Shown: positions 15,813-24,855, numbered from the stretch's first letter. The stretch is DNA of 64,000 nucleotides from Bradyrhizobium sp. JYMT SZCCT0428 (GCF_018131075.1 NZ_JAFCLS010000042.1:1-64000); one strand, 5' to 3'. The notes: a model not told the origin generated them from the sequence alone. Numbers and translations are program-made.

Positions 15813-16559
15813 ATGCCTTCAGAACTCACGGTCGCCATCGAGGAAGCCTACCGGGTCTTCGGCGCCTATCGATTGGGCCATCACCTCATCGTATGCCATT
15901 GCCGTTGTTGCATGACCGAGGAGGAAGAGCGACAGCTGGTCAACACGCCCTTGCGGTCAATCCCGGCCGATCTGCTGGCCGAGTACACCAACTCCGCGCA
16001 TGACTATGACGATGATCGGGTCGCCCGGGAGCTACGCTACTTCCTGCCGCGTTATTTCGAGCTGATCGCCGCGCATGATTACCCTGACCACATCGGGCTG
16101 GATATCTGCCTGCGCCGGCTTGGCCAGGCCGACTACCGGAACAAGTGGCGCCGGGCGGAGGTGGAGAGCATCGACCGCTTCTTCGATGCATTCCTCAAGC
16201 ACAGCCTGACCCGCCTCGACCTGGAGCCTGTTGGATATCGCCTCGCCTTCAATATCAGGAGCGTCGTGACGCTAGCTGTGACCGCAGGCGGCGATATCGA
16301 TCGGCTGTTGCATAATTGGGCCGGTGCTGAGGACCCGGCCGCTGCCATCCATATGGCCGCGTTGCGCGAGTATGTGATCGAGGAGCGGGACAAGACCTAT
16401 CTCCACTCTGCCTGCCTGGAGAGCCACGAGGAGGCGGCCAAAACAGTTGGAGAATGGCTATTGCAGCCGAACCTGACGGCACGAATAGAAGCCGCGTTCT
16501 TCGGAGTAGGCGATCCCAGATTGCAGGAGATACTGTCCAACGGAATGAGAACGGCGTAG
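15813..16559 (+). CDS. Hypothetical protein with N-terminal Cys/His cluster
   Basis: The 248-aa soluble protein has no signal peptide or membrane segment. Near residues 26-34 it has the compact CHCRCCMTEEEE cluster, which could bind a metal. It is followed by helical, charge-rich sequence with PLRSIPADLLAEYTNSAH and a DDRVARELRYFLPRYFELI block. I have the impression of a widespread proteobacterial family of unknown function with this Cys-x-Cys-x2-Cys start, but cannot name it. No good ribosome site precedes the ATG. It stands alone, convergent with the YeiH-type gene. Confidence 0.65.
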   Translation: MPSELTVAIEEAYRVFGAYRLGHHLIVCHCRCCMTEEEERQLVNTPLRSIPADLLAEYTNSAHDYDDDRVARELRYFLPRYFELIAAHDYPDHIGLDICLRRLGQADYRNKWRRAEVESIDRFFDAFLKHSLTRLDLEPVGYRLAFNIRSVVTLAVTAGGDIDRLLHNWAGAEDPAAAIHMAALREYVIEERDKTYLHSACLESHEEAAKTVGEWLLQPNLTARIEAAFFGVGDPRLQEILSNGMRTA

Positions 16560-16578
16560 GCCACTCTGACCGTTTGCT

Positions 16579-17649
16579 TCATCTGAAGAAATGGACAAGT
16601 CCGACGCTCAGGCCGAGCAGCAGGAGCAGCGACAGCGTGACGGCGGCGGTGACCCTGCCGCCGACCGTCGAGAGAACGCGCACGTCGACACCAAGGCCGA
16701 GCGCCGCCATCGACAGCACGGTGAGGATACCAGCGGTTTTTGTCACCGGCGCGACCGCGATGTCAGGCACGAGCTGCAGCGAGCGCAGCGCGGCGAGCAC
16801 CAGAAAGCCGATGATGAACCACGGCACCAGCTTGAACGGGCTGATCGCGACCGCCCTGGTCGCGTCGGCATGGCGCTTGCGGCGGTGGGCGGCGACGAGC
16901 GAGAGGGCGACCACGATCGGCCCCAGCATCAGCACGCGCACCAGTTTCACCAGCGTGCCGATCTGCGTGGCGACGATACCGGCGGGGACCGTTGCCGCCA
17001 GCACCTGCGGAACGGCATAGACAGTGAGACCCGCCAGAATGCCGTATTGCGTCGCGGACAGGGCGAGCAACGGGATCAGGAGCGGCAGGCCCAGCACCAT
17101 CAGGACGCCGAGGATCGCGGTGAAGGAGATTGACGAGGCGACATCGTCGCCATCGGCGCCGATCACGGGCGCCACCGCGGCGATTGCCGAATTGCCGCAG
17201 ATCGAATTGCCGCAGGCGATCAGGATCGACAGTTTGGTCGGCAGGCCGAGCATCCGGCTGAGGCCGTAGCTGACAGCCAGCATGATGACGACGGTGGCGA
17301 CGATCGCCGCGACCAGAAGGTAGCCGGACGCCACGATCGCGGCAAAGCTGACGGAAGCGCCGAGCAGCATGACGGCGACCTCGAGCAGCTGTTTGGCGCT
17401 GAAGGCAATGCCGGAGCGCCAGCGCTCGGAGGGTTGCCAGGCAGTGCGAATCGCCATCCCGAGCAGGATCGCGATGACCAGCGCTTCGACATAGGGGTGG
17501 GCGAAGATGCGCTCCTCGACCAGTTGGGCGCCCAGCGAAACGGCGGTGATCGCGCCGCAAAGTGCGATGCCGGGAATGAGGGCCAGGCTGCGGCCGAGCG
17601 CGCCTGGTTCCGACCTTATCCCGTCCGTCTCGTGGTCTTGTTGCGGCAC
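16579..17649 (-). CDS. YeiH/UPF0324 family membrane protein, putative sulfate/sulfonate exporter
   Basis: The 356-aa protein has about ten hydrophobic segments and the family hallmark ACGNSICGNSAIAAVAP near residues 150-166, plus FAHPYVEALVIAILLGM near the N-terminus. YeiH-type proteins are membrane transporters sometimes linked to sulfate or sulfonate metabolism (PSE family), though the physiological substrate is seldom proven. The start is GTG at 17649; the overlapping ATG at 17651 is out of frame. No LysR gene, often a neighbour in enterobacteria, is adjacent. It is convergent with the hypothetical gene to its left. Confidence 0.85.
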   Translation of the reverse strand: MPQQDHETDGIRSEPGALGRSLALIPGIALCGAITAVSLGAQLVEERIFAHPYVEALVIAILLGMAIRTAWQPSERWRSGIAFSAKQLLEVAVMLLGASVSFAAIVASGYLLVAAIVATVVIMLAVSYGLSRMLGLPTKLSILIACGNSICGNSAIAAVAPVIGADGDDVASSISFTAILGVLMVLGLPLLIPLLALSATQYGILAGLTVYAVPQVLAATVPAGIVATQIGTLVKLVRVLMLGPIVVALSLVAAHRRKRHADATRAVAISPFKLVPWFIIGFLVLAALRSLQLVPDIAVAPVTKTAGILTVLSMAALGLGVDVRVLSTVGGRVTAAVTLSLLLLLGLSVGLVHFFR

Positions 17650-17777
17650 ATGCCCCCCGTTTTGGAGAACAGTTTATGCGCCGGCCTGCTCGGCTTCACC
17701 AATAAATTTTCGATTCAGCCAGATGGGGAGAGTATTTTTCTTCCTGCTTCCACCGGGGGACGTATCGAGTGTGCGCC

Positions 17778-17999
17778 CTAGAGCAACCCGAACAGGCCCT
17801 GCGCCCACGCCACGGCCTGTCCGAAGCTGAAAGCGCCCGGTTCGAAGTACATCGCGCGTGCCAGCACGATGACGCCAACCAAGCCCCAGAACAGCCCGAT
17901 ACCGGCCGATTTCAGCCAGTTAGAGTCGCGCTCCGGCGCGGCCGCCGAATCGGCGGTCGGGACCAGTTCTCCAAAGGGATCGAAGGCGGGCGGGCTCAT
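17778..17999 (-). CDS. Small single-pass membrane protein
   Basis: The 73-aa product has a polar N-terminal half (SPPAFDPFGELVPTADS) and one or two hydrophobic stretches (SAGIGLFWGLVGVIVLA and FGQAVAWAQGLFGLL). GGAAG lies five bases before the ATG at 17999, which favours it over the ATG at 18011. No domain is recognised. It lies 128 bp upstream of the YeiH gene on the same strand and might be co-transcribed. The codon pattern and ribosome site suggest a real gene of unknown role. Confidence 0.6.
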   Translation of the reverse strand: MSPPAFDPFGELVPTADSAAAPERDSNWLKSAGIGLFWGLVGVIVLARAMYFEPGAFSFGQAVAWAQGLFGLL

Positions 18000-18219
18000 G
18001 ACGGCTTCCATTGAACGAGCCCCTAATGTCGCTCAGTTCGGCCCGGAAGCAAGGGTAGCGGTATGCAATCTGTGGCCAGAACGTGGAAGTCCCTTTCCCG
18101 CCGCCGTTCCGGGGTAGGGTTTTCTTCTCTTGGTCCACAATTTTTGGCCCACAATTCATGCCGCTTGACCCGGCCGTATTCCCAGCCACACTGGGGCGAA
18201 TCCGAAACAGGAGCCGCCC

Positions 18220-18453
18220 ATGGTATTTCTCATTACCGCGCTCGATACATCGGGAACTGTGACCTTGCGGCGGGAGTCGGTGCTGGCCGCGATGAAAAAG
18301 GCCGATGAACTGATATCGGACGGCTGCTGGGACGTGGAGATCATTACGCCCGATGGCGCCACCTACAATTCCGGCGAGTTTGATCAGTTGAGAGAGCGGG
18401 TGTCAGGCCGCCCAGCACTGCCCGGCGCCGTCGACGCGCAACACCTGTCCTGA
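18220..18453 (+). CDS. Small conserved-looking protein, function unknown
   Basis: The 77-aa protein begins MVFLITALDTSGTVTLRRES and continues with AAMKKADELISDGCWDVEI and TPDGATYNSGEFDQL. The pattern is one I associate with short soluble proteins in Bradyrhizobium. AGGAG precedes the ATG. The last 17 codons overlap the 3' end of the convergent SDR gene by 51 bp, and this tail (SGRPALPGAVDAQHLS) looks non-family. The natural stop may therefore have been lost and the protein extended. No function can be assigned. Confidence 0.55.
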   Translation: MVFLITALDTSGTVTLRRESVLAAMKKADELISDGCWDVEIITPDGATYNSGEFDQLRERVSGRPALPGAVDAQHLS

Positions 18454-19227
18454 GACGAACGCCCCCATCGGACCTGCGAACATCTCGACGACGCGCGCGA
18501 CTTCATCGACGGTGGCGATGCGGTCGAGCGTGCCGGTTTCGACCAGTCGATTTTGGTCGACCGCGCGCGTGCCCATGAAGCGGCCGGTGCGGGTGTCGCC
18601 CGGCGCGATGCAGTTCACATTGATGTCGTAGGCGCGCAGCTGATCGGCGAGGCAGCGCGTGTAATGCGTCATGCCGGCTTTGGCGACGGCATAGATTGAA
18701 CCGTTGGTGCGGCCCTTGAAGGCCGCGACCGAGCCGATGGTGACGATGCGGCCCTGGCGCCGCTTCATCATCTCCTGCGCCACCGCCTGGCAGGTCAGGA
18801 TCGTGCTGAGCAGGTTGCGATCGAGCACCGCGCGCACGTCCTCTTCCCTGATGCCGATGGCGTCGTTCGGATCCGGCTTGCCGCCCCTGGCGGCGATGTC
18901 GCCGCCGGCGTTGTGGACCAGGATCTCGATCGGCCCCAGTTCTTGCGTCGTGGTCTCGACCACGCGGGCGATGTCGGCACCTTGCGTGAGATCGCCGAGC
19001 ACGCGAATGGTGCGCACGCCATGCGCCTTGGCGATATCTTCCGCGACCGCCGTCAGCGTCGATCCCTCGCCATATTCCGCCGGTCCGTTCTCGCGCATGC
19101 CGTGGATCGCGACGTCGGCGCCCATCGCAGCCAGTTTTTCCGCAAAGGCGCGGCCGAGCCCGCGGCCCGCGCCGGTGACCAATGCAACCTTGCCCTTGAG
19201 CGTCCGTGCGCCGTCGCTGGATGTCAT
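18403..19227 (-). CDS. Short-chain dehydrogenase/reductase (SDR)
   Basis: The 274-aa NAD(P)-dependent oxidoreductase has TGAGRGLG (18-25), NAGG (106-109), catalytic Ser166 and the YxxxK pair Tyr179/Lys183, and a C-terminal SGQVLRVDGAG. The start is ATG at 19227 with AGGAG eight bases upstream. It follows the outer-membrane protein gene by 69 bp and TetR beyond it, all on the minus strand, so these three may form one transcript divergent from the ferredoxin-P450 pair. A role oxidising an alcohol made by the P450 is possible but unproven. Confidence 0.9.
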   Translation of the reverse strand: MTSSDGARTLKGKVALVTGAGRGLGRAFAEKLAAMGADVAIHGMRENGPAEYGEGSTLTAVAEDIAKAHGVRTIRVLGDLTQGADIARVVETTTQELGPIEILVHNAGGDIAARGGKPDPNDAIGIREEDVRAVLDRNLLSTILTCQAVAQEMMKRRQGRIVTIGSVAAFKGRTNGSIYAVAKAGMTHYTRCLADQLRAYDINVNCIAPGDTRTGRFMGTRAVDQNRLVETGTLDRIATVDEVARVVEMFAGPMGAFVSGQVLRVDGAGQCWAA

Positions 19228-19296
19228 GATGTCTTCTCCTGGATGTGAATGTGTCAGTGTGATCAGCGGCGGCATCCGCGGGTGCCGGAATGCGCC

Positions 19297-20217
19297 TTAA
19301 TTCTTGATCGCATAGAGCGGCGTCCTCACCGTCAGCTGATAGGACGGCTTCGGCGTCCAGGCGATCTGCGCGGTGACGCCGAACAGGCGGTTGTCGTCAT
19401 CGTCCATGCGGTCGAGATCGAGCCGTACGATCGGCTGGGTGAAGGCCGGGAACGGCGTGAGATTGAGAAGCTGCGCGCCGCCGAACGATTGCACGCCGAA
19501 GCGGCCGGTCAGCTTCCAGTTGTTGTCCCACTGATAGTAGCCGCCGACATAGCCGACATAGCCAGGCTTCACTTCAGCGAAGATGGAATCGACGATGATT
19601 TTTGTGTACTGCGCGCCGGCGAGCAGTCCCCGCGTTTCGTCCGCGTTCAGCGCGTAGCCGAATTCGAGGATCGTATTGTAGGAGGTCGTGGCCAATGGCG
19701 CGTCGGAAATCGATCGCGATGCGTTGCTCTGTATCGTCACCGTTGGAAACATGCCGCCGTTTTGCTGATAGAGGTCGGCCTGAAATCCGACGGTAAAACC
19801 GTAGATATCGAACGACGACCAGGGCAGGCTGCCCGATTGGGACGAAGCGCCGCTGACGCCACCGTAGACCGACAGCCACTCGTTGACGTCAACCGTCACG
19901 GGAATGTCGAGACTGACGCTTCGGCTGGCCGGCGACGATAGGGTCCCGAGCGACGTCAGGCCCGACAGCGTCGACAAGAGTGGCGGCGCGTTGAAGCCGA
20001 TCGAGAGCGTACCGGCCGGCAGGGTGGTGTAGATCGTTCGCAAGTCGAGATAGATGTTAGGCAATACCGGCTTCGGCTTGGCCGGTTCATCTTCGTCCTC
20101 GCCATTGTCCTTGCTGTTGTTTTGGCCGAACGCCAGACCGGAACAGCACAGCGACAGCAATATCCCGAGCGCCAGCCGCCGGCCGGTTCGCGCCGGCCGG
20201 GTGTGCGCAAATCTCAT
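19297..20217 (-). CDS. Outer-membrane beta-barrel protein, possibly a hydrophobic-compound channel
   Basis: The 306-aa protein has a signal peptide (hydrophobic LALGILLSLCCSGLAF, cleavage near AFGQ) and a short acidic linker (NGEDEDEPAKPKP). A series of alternating amphipathic strands with many aromatic residues follows, ending in a terminal strand LTVRTPLYAIKN. This fits a barrel. Placement beside a TetR regulator and a P450 resembles genes of the MetA-pathway/Phenol_MetA_deg family, whose members are thought to import hydrophobic substrates, but I cannot confirm membership. The start is ATG at 20217. Confidence 0.65.
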   Translation of the reverse strand: MRFAHTRPARTGRRLALGILLSLCCSGLAFGQNNSKDNGEDEDEPAKPKPVLPNIYLDLRTIYTTLPAGTLSIGFNAPPLLSTLSGLTSLGTLSSPASRSVSLDIPVTVDVNEWLSVYGGVSGASSQSGSLPWSSFDIYGFTVGFQADLYQQNGGMFPTVTIQSNASRSISDAPLATTSYNTILEFGYALNADETRGLLAGAQYTKIIVDSIFAEVKPGYVGYVGGYYQWDNNWKLTGRFGVQSFGGAQLLNLTPFPAFTQPIVRLDLDRMDDDDNRLFGVTAQIAWTPKPSYQLTVRTPLYAIKN

Positions 20218-20334
20218 TTTCAATCGAACTTGCACCGGCCCACTCGCATCCAGGGCAGCCGCTTTCCGGCAACAGCTACGCAAGCTCCATGGTAACGGAT
20301 TTGCGGACGCCGCACCATGAGGACCGGCCGAGCC

Positions 20335-20973
20335 TTATCGGCCGTTCTTGTCCGCCGCCTTGATGGCCACCGCCAGCGCCAGCTTGGTCTGCTTGACGAT
20401 ATCTTCGACCAGCTCTTCCCGGCTGACATTGGCTAGCTGGCCGGTGAGAAGTCCCTGTTCGGCCAGCATGACCACGCCGTGCAGTGCAGCCCAGATTTGC
20501 AGGGCGCTGCGTTCGCGCAGCAATCCCACCGCGGGCGCTTCGAGGGATTCCAGCAGCAGCTCGAAGGTTTCCATCGCGGCGACGTGCAGCTCGCTGCCCT
20601 TGGGTGCGCATGCCATGATCCGTGAGGCGAACATCAGGCGGTAGACGCCGTTGCGGCGAAGACCGAAATCCAATGTGGCTTGCGCCAGGCGCGACAGCTT
20701 CGAACGCCTGGAGGGTTTTCCGATCGACTCGCGCAGGATGGCGTTGAACTGGCGGAAGGCTTCGGCCGTTACCGCCGTGAACAGGCTCTCGCGGTCGGCA
20801 AAATGCTTGTAGGGAGCCGGCTGCGAGACGCCGAGCCTCTTGGCCAGCGCGCTGATGCTGATCGCTTCGGGACCGCCGAGTTCCACCTCCCCGAGCGCGG
20901 CCTGAACCAGGGCATCGCGGAGATCCCCATGGTGATAGGTGTTGAGCGCTTTACGTGCAGGGCGAGGCGGCAT
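20335..20973 (-). CDS. TetR family transcription regulator
   Basis: The 212-aa repressor-type protein has an N-terminal helix-turn-helix (about 20-65: HHGDLRDALVQAAL...ISISALAKRLGVSQPAPYKHF) and a variable C-terminal ligand domain with the WHG/TetR_C-like AALQIWAALHGVVMLAEQG segment. It is divergent from the ferredoxin-P450 genes. Two direct TATAACTT repeats in the 162-bp spacer flank a strong promoter, making it the likely regulator of that operon and of itself. The inducer is unknown; the context suggests the P450 substrate or its product. Confidence 0.9.
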   Translation of the reverse strand: MPPRPARKALNTYHHGDLRDALVQAALGEVELGGPEAISISALAKRLGVSQPAPYKHFADRESLFTAVTAEAFRQFNAILRESIGKPSRRSKLSRLAQATLDFGLRRNGVYRLMFASRIMACAPKGSELHVAAMETFELLLESLEAPAVGLLRERSALQIWAALHGVVMLAEQGLLTGQLANVSREELVEDIVKQTKLALAVAIKAADKNGR

Positions 20974-20987
20974 TCAGTGTAATGATC

Positions 20988-21042
20988 TATAACTTTCCGC
21001 TTGACAGCACAATCGCGACGATAATGTAATAGGATATAACTT
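20988..21042. promoter_or_regulatory. Promoter of ferredoxin-P450 operon with repeated TATAACTT operator candidates
   Basis: TTGACA (21001-21006) and TGTAAT (21025-21030) are separated by 18 bp, a strong sigma-70 match reading right. TATAACTT occurs at 20988-20995 and again at 21035-21042, just upstream of the -35 and over the likely start point. Both copies have the same orientation. They are candidates for TetR binding. Confidence 0.55.
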
Positions 21043-21135
21043 GAAGAGGCGGCCGGCCGCGGCTGGCAACGCCCAAATCAACATGAGGAAATGCGACGCG
21101 CCGGTTGAGCGCGCGCGGTTTGAAGGAGCGCTCGC

Positions 21136-21345
21136 ATGTCGGGAAAGCTGAAGATCCGCGTCGATCAGGACAAATGTCAGGGACACGCACGCTGCAAGTC
21201 GCTGGCGCCGGAACTGTTCGAGCTCGACGAATTCGGAAATGCCCATGAAGTCGGCGACGGTTCGGTCCCCGCGGGCCTGGAAGACAAGGCCTGGCTGGCC
21301 CAGACCAATTGCCCCGAAATCGCGATCGAAGTGCAGGAAGAATAG
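21136..21345 (+). CDS. Ferredoxin of the P450-partner 3Fe-4S type
   Basis: The 69-aa protein carries Cys14-x2-His17-x2-Cys20 and Cys59-Pro60. This is the CxxHxxC...CP pattern of single-cluster ferredoxins that serve bacterial P450s, in which one cluster ligand of a 4Fe-4S protein is replaced by His. GAAGGAG precedes the ATG. It lies 64 bp upstream of the P450 gene, so the pair is almost certainly one functional unit: the ferredoxin hands electrons to the P450 haem. No ferredoxin reductase gene is in the window. Confidence 0.93.
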   Translation: MSGKLKIRVDQDKCQGHARCKSLAPELFELDEFGNAHEVGDGSVPAGLEDKAWLAQTNCPEIAIEVQEE

Positions 21346-21409
21346 GGGCGATCGTCCGGTCCTGAAATCAAGCTCGTCCTGAACGAACCAAGCAAAAGGA
21401 ATTTGCGCG

Positions 21410-22633
21410 ATGTCCGATTCCGTCAGCATGATGCCCGAACATCCTCCGGTCACCGATTGGGTCAACGATTTCGATCATACCGATCCGCGCTGGACCGAGA
21501 ATCCGTTTCCGATCTGGGACGAGTTGCGCAATGAATGCCCTGTCGTGCACACCAAGCGTTTCCTCGGCTGCTATCTGCCGACCACCTATCAGGCGGTGAA
21601 GGAGATCGCCTACGACACCGAGCATTTCTCCTCGCGGCGCGTCATCGTGCGCGACGTGCGGCCTGAAGTGCAGCGCAACGCCGCGCCTCCGATCACGTCA
21701 GATCCGCCCGAGCACAAGCCGGCCAAGCAATTGCTGCTGCCGCCGTTCACGCCGGACGCGATGACGAAGTTGGAGCCGCGGGTCCGCGCGATCTGCAACG
21801 AGCTGATCGACGAATTCATCGAAGACGGCCAATGCGACGCCGCGGCGCGCTACACCAAGCATGTTCCGGTGCGCGCCATCGCGCACATGCTCGGCATTCC
21901 CGAGAAGGATGGCGATCTGTTCGTCAAATGGATCCACATGATCCTTGAGCTCAGCATCAAGAACGAGAGCATGCTGGTGCAGGCGGTGCAGGAGATGAGC
22001 GCGTATTTCGCCGGCCATATCGAGCATCGCAAGACGCATCCGACCGACGATCTGATCTCGACGCTGATGAAGGCCAAGGACAAGGACGGCAATCCGCTGG
22101 AAGATTCCCAGGTACTGGGTTCGCTGCGCCTGCTGCTGATTGCCGGCATCGATACCACTTGGAGCGCGATCGGCTCCTCGCTGTGGCATCTGGCGAATAC
22201 GCCCGCGGACCGCGACCGGCTGATCGCGGAGCCGGAATTGATGCCGAGCGCGATCGAGGAGTTTCTGCGGGCCTACTCGCCGGTCACGATGGCGCGCGAA
22301 GTGATGAAGGAAACCACCATAAGCGGCTGCCCGGTCAAGCCGGGCAACATGGTGCTGCTGTCGTTCCCGGCGGCCAACCGCGACCCCGCGATGTTTCCCG
22401 ACGCCGACAAGGTGGTGATCGACCGCAAGGAGAACCGCCATGCCGCGTTCGGCCTCGGCATTCACCGCTGCGTCGGCTCCAACCTCGCCCGCATGGAAAT
22501 GACGGTCGCGATCGAGGAATGGCTGAAGCGAATTCCGGACTTCAGGCTCGATCCGGCCGGCAAGGTCACCTGGTCGGAAGGCACGGTGCGCGGCCCGCGC
22601 CAGCTTCCGGTGCTGTTCGGCAAGAAGAACTGA
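21410..22633 (+). CDS. Cytochrome P450 monooxygenase
   Basis: The 407-aa soluble class I P450 has the I-helix oxygen-activation motif AGIDTT (245-250), the K-helix ExxR (Glu284-Arg287) and the haem-binding loop FGLGIHRCVG with proximal Cys354. AAGGA lies nine bases before the ATG. It is paired with the adjacent ferredoxin. Nearby genes encode two SDRs, a Baeyer-Villiger monooxygenase and small dioxygenase-like proteins, which suggests hydroxylation of an alicyclic, terpenoid or aromatic compound as an entry step. The exact CYP family was not determined. Confidence 0.95.
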   Translation: MSDSVSMMPEHPPVTDWVNDFDHTDPRWTENPFPIWDELRNECPVVHTKRFLGCYLPTTYQAVKEIAYDTEHFSSRRVIVRDVRPEVQRNAAPPITSDPPEHKPAKQLLLPPFTPDAMTKLEPRVRAICNELIDEFIEDGQCDAAARYTKHVPVRAIAHMLGIPEKDGDLFVKWIHMILELSIKNESMLVQAVQEMSAYFAGHIEHRKTHPTDDLISTLMKAKDKDGNPLEDSQVLGSLRLLLIAGIDTTWSAIGSSLWHLANTPADRDRLIAEPELMPSAIEEFLRAYSPVTMAREVMKETTISGCPVKPGNMVLLSFPAANRDPAMFPDADKVVIDRKENRHAAFGLGIHRCVGSNLARMEMTVAIEEWLKRIPDFRLDPAGKVTWSEGTVRGPRQLPVLFGKKN

Positions 22634-22684
22634 GCGTGGTGAGGGCGCGGCGCTCCGGCAATTTCGGCCGGATCGCCCGCTCCT

Positions 22685-23653
22685 TCACTTGATCTCGATC
22701 TTGGCTTCTCTGGCGACCACCTTCCAGGCTTCGATGTCGCGCAAATTGATGTCGCGCTGCCGGTCTCCGGGGATGAAGTCCGCGGTGACGCCGAGCGCGA
22801 GCAGCCGTTCGGTCATGTCCGCTTCGGCGATCGATTCCTGCAGTGCAGCTGAAAGCTTCTTCGCGGCGATGTCGGGAATGCCTGCGGGCGCGTACATGAC
22901 CCAGGACAGGCTGCGCTCAAAATCGATCCCCTGGTCCTTGTAGGTTGCGACTTCAGGCAGGCTTGGCGAGCGATCCCCGCATGTGCCCAGCGCCTTTACC
23001 TTTCCATCCTTCACCAGCGGCGTCGCTGTGGCCATATCCAGCGTGCCGAGCGAGATGTGGCCGCCGATCAGATCGTTAGCAATCTTGGCCGCGCCGCTGA
23101 ACGGCACGTGTTCGAGTTTGATGCCGGCCTTCTGCGACAGGATCTCCGCGCAGAAATGCCCGGTCGAGCCTACGCCCCAGGATCCGTACTGGATCTGATC
23201 GCCCTTTTTCGCCATAGCGATCAGGCCGCGCAGGTCGCTCGCCGGAAAATCCTTCGAGGCCACCACCAGGATCGCCGACGTTCCGATGCGGCCGATGACT
23301 GCAAAATCCTTGATCGGATCGTAGGGCAGGCTGGTATAGGACGCGGGCGCAAGCACATGCGTGGTCATGCCACCGATCATGATGGTGTAACCGTCCGCCG
23401 GCGAGGTCGCGACCATTTGCGTGCCGATGGTGCCGGCCGCTCCCGTGCGGTTTTCGACGAAAATGGTCTGCCCCAGGCGCTTGCCCATCTTGTCGGCCAG
23501 CAGCCGGCCGATCACGTCGCCGCCGCCACCGGCCGCGAACGGCAACAGCATTTTTATTTTTCTGGAGGGGTAGTCCGACGCGTCCTCGGCCCTTGCCGAA
23601 CAGGTAGCCAATACGAGCGTCAGCAACGTCAGCATCGTTGTGCGGAACTTCAT
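22685..23653 (-). CDS. TctC/Bug-family periplasmic solute-binding protein
   Basis: The 322-aa protein begins with a signal peptide (MKFRTTMLTLLTLVLATCSARAED). It has the Bug-family hallmarks: YPSRKIKMLLPFAAGGGGDVIGR, VENRTGAAG, PADGYTI and a C-terminal tail of about 30 residues. Such proteins bind carboxylates or related compounds for tripartite tricarboxylate transporters. No TctA/TctB membrane genes are nearby; orphan Bug receptors are very common in this group of bacteria. The start is ATG at 23653 with GGGAG upstream. It follows the lacI gene by 78 bp on the same strand. Confidence 0.88.
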   Translation of the reverse strand: MKFRTTMLTLLTLVLATCSARAEDASDYPSRKIKMLLPFAAGGGGDVIGRLLADKMGKRLGQTIFVENRTGAAGTIGTQMVATSPADGYTIMIGGMTTHVLAPASYTSLPYDPIKDFAVIGRIGTSAILVVASKDFPASDLRGLIAMAKKGDQIQYGSWGVGSTGHFCAEILSQKAGIKLEHVPFSGAAKIANDLIGGHISLGTLDMATATPLVKDGKVKALGTCGDRSPSLPEVATYKDQGIDFERSLSWVMYAPAGIPDIAAKKLSAALQESIAEADMTERLLALGVTADFIPGDRQRDINLRDIEAWKVVAREAKIEIK

Positions 23654-23731
23654 ACGCAACTCCCTTGGGTTTCCGGTATTTTCTTTTTTGATGGTCGCTA
23701 GAGCAGGCAAATAGGCAGGCAGGTCCTCAAA

Positions 23732-24772
23732 TCATTTGGCGCGCGGCTCGGCGCAGGAATGTCGAAGGATGAATCGGGTCGGCAGATAAATCGGCCTTGT
23801 GTCCTGGGCCTGATCGCCGTCGCGCACCCGCTCAAGCAGGGTTTTTGCGGCGATCCGGCCGATTTCGCTCAAGTCCCATGTCAGCGTGCTGATGGCCGGC
23901 GTCGCGTGCCGGGCCAGATCCGTATCGCCGATACACACCAGCGAGATGTCGCCCGGATAGCGAATGCCGTTGCTGGCGAGCGCGTCCATCACGCTGGCGA
24001 GCATATGCGTTCCCAGCGTGATGATGGCGGTGGGCGGCGCTGGCCCTTGCAGCAACTGGCAGACGTCGCTGAAGGCGATGCCCGAGCCGTGCACCTGCGG
24101 GCGGACGAGATCGAGATCGACATCAAGTCCGGCTTCGACATGCGCCTGCCGATATCCGGCTACCCGCTCGGTGCTCGGCAGCACCGCCGCGGGCCCGGTC
24201 AGCAGCGCGATACGGCGATGGCCGAGGCCGATGAGATAGCGCGTCACCTCAAAGCCGCCGCTGCGATGATCGGCGCGCACCGACGGCGCGCCCGGCACCT
24301 CGCGGTCGATCCCGACACAGGGCAGGTCGAGCGTAGCCAGCGCGCTTGTAAAATCCTTGTGGGTGTTGTCTCCGGCGAACAGCAGCAATCCATCCATCCG
24401 CCGCCGGCGCACCGCGGATATGAACGCGGTTTCGCGTTCCTCGGCGTGCCGGGTTGCGCCGAGCATCAGGACGTAGCCGGCGCGTTGCAATTCCTCTTCC
24501 GCGGCGTTCACCATCTCGCTGTAGAGCGGGTTGGAGATATCAGAGACCATGCAGCCGATCGTGTTGCTCGCGCGCGAGCGCAGTGCCTGCGCGGCGGAAT
24601 CTGGCTCGAAGCCAAGGCGGTCCACGACGCGCATGATCCGGGCGTGCAGTTCAGGACTGATGTGCGGCTCGCGGTTCAATACCCGGCTGACGCTGCTGAC
24701 CGACACGCCGGCTTGCGCGGCGACATCGCGGATGGTCGGCCGAAGGGATGAGGTCGGCTGGGTTCTGGCCAT
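23732..24772 (-). CDS. LacI family transcription regulator
   Basis: The 346-aa protein has the LacI helix-turn-helix and hinge (TIRDVAAQAGVSVSSVSRVL at 13-32, then a hinge near SAAQALRSRASNTIG) and a periplasmic-binding-protein-like sensor domain. It is divergent from the SDR-Baeyer-Villiger operon and upstream of the TctC-like gene. Two GGAAACGTT-type sites in the shared promoter region match LacI-family operators. It therefore probably controls both the SDR/BVMO operon and its own. The ligand is unknown. Confidence 0.9.
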   Translation of the reverse strand: MARTQPTSSLRPTIRDVAAQAGVSVSSVSRVLNREPHISPELHARIMRVVDRLGFEPDSAAQALRSRASNTIGCMVSDISNPLYSEMVNAAEEELQRAGYVLMLGATRHAEERETAFISAVRRRRMDGLLLFAGDNTHKDFTSALATLDLPCVGIDREVPGAPSVRADHRSGGFEVTRYLIGLGHRRIALLTGPAAVLPSTERVAGYRQAHVEAGLDVDLDLVRPQVHGSGIAFSDVCQLLQGPAPPTAIITLGTHMLASVMDALASNGIRYPGDISLVCIGDTDLARHATPAISTLTWDLSEIGRIAAKTLLERVRDGDQAQDTRPIYLPTRFILRHSCAEPRAK

Positions 24773-24855
24773 CGGTCCTGCTTGCCCGCTGTCTCGTCCC
24801 AAGTGCCCGGATTCGTTTGCGTTCGAGCCCGGTCGGCTCAAAATCAAACTGGTTC

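Noticed and set aside
18014..18040. EcfG-like box (CGAAC...CGTT, minus strand) before the 73-aa membrane gene at 17999
   Set aside because: The spacer is 18 bases, the first element has a mismatch, and the -10 would be only about 14 bases before the start codon.
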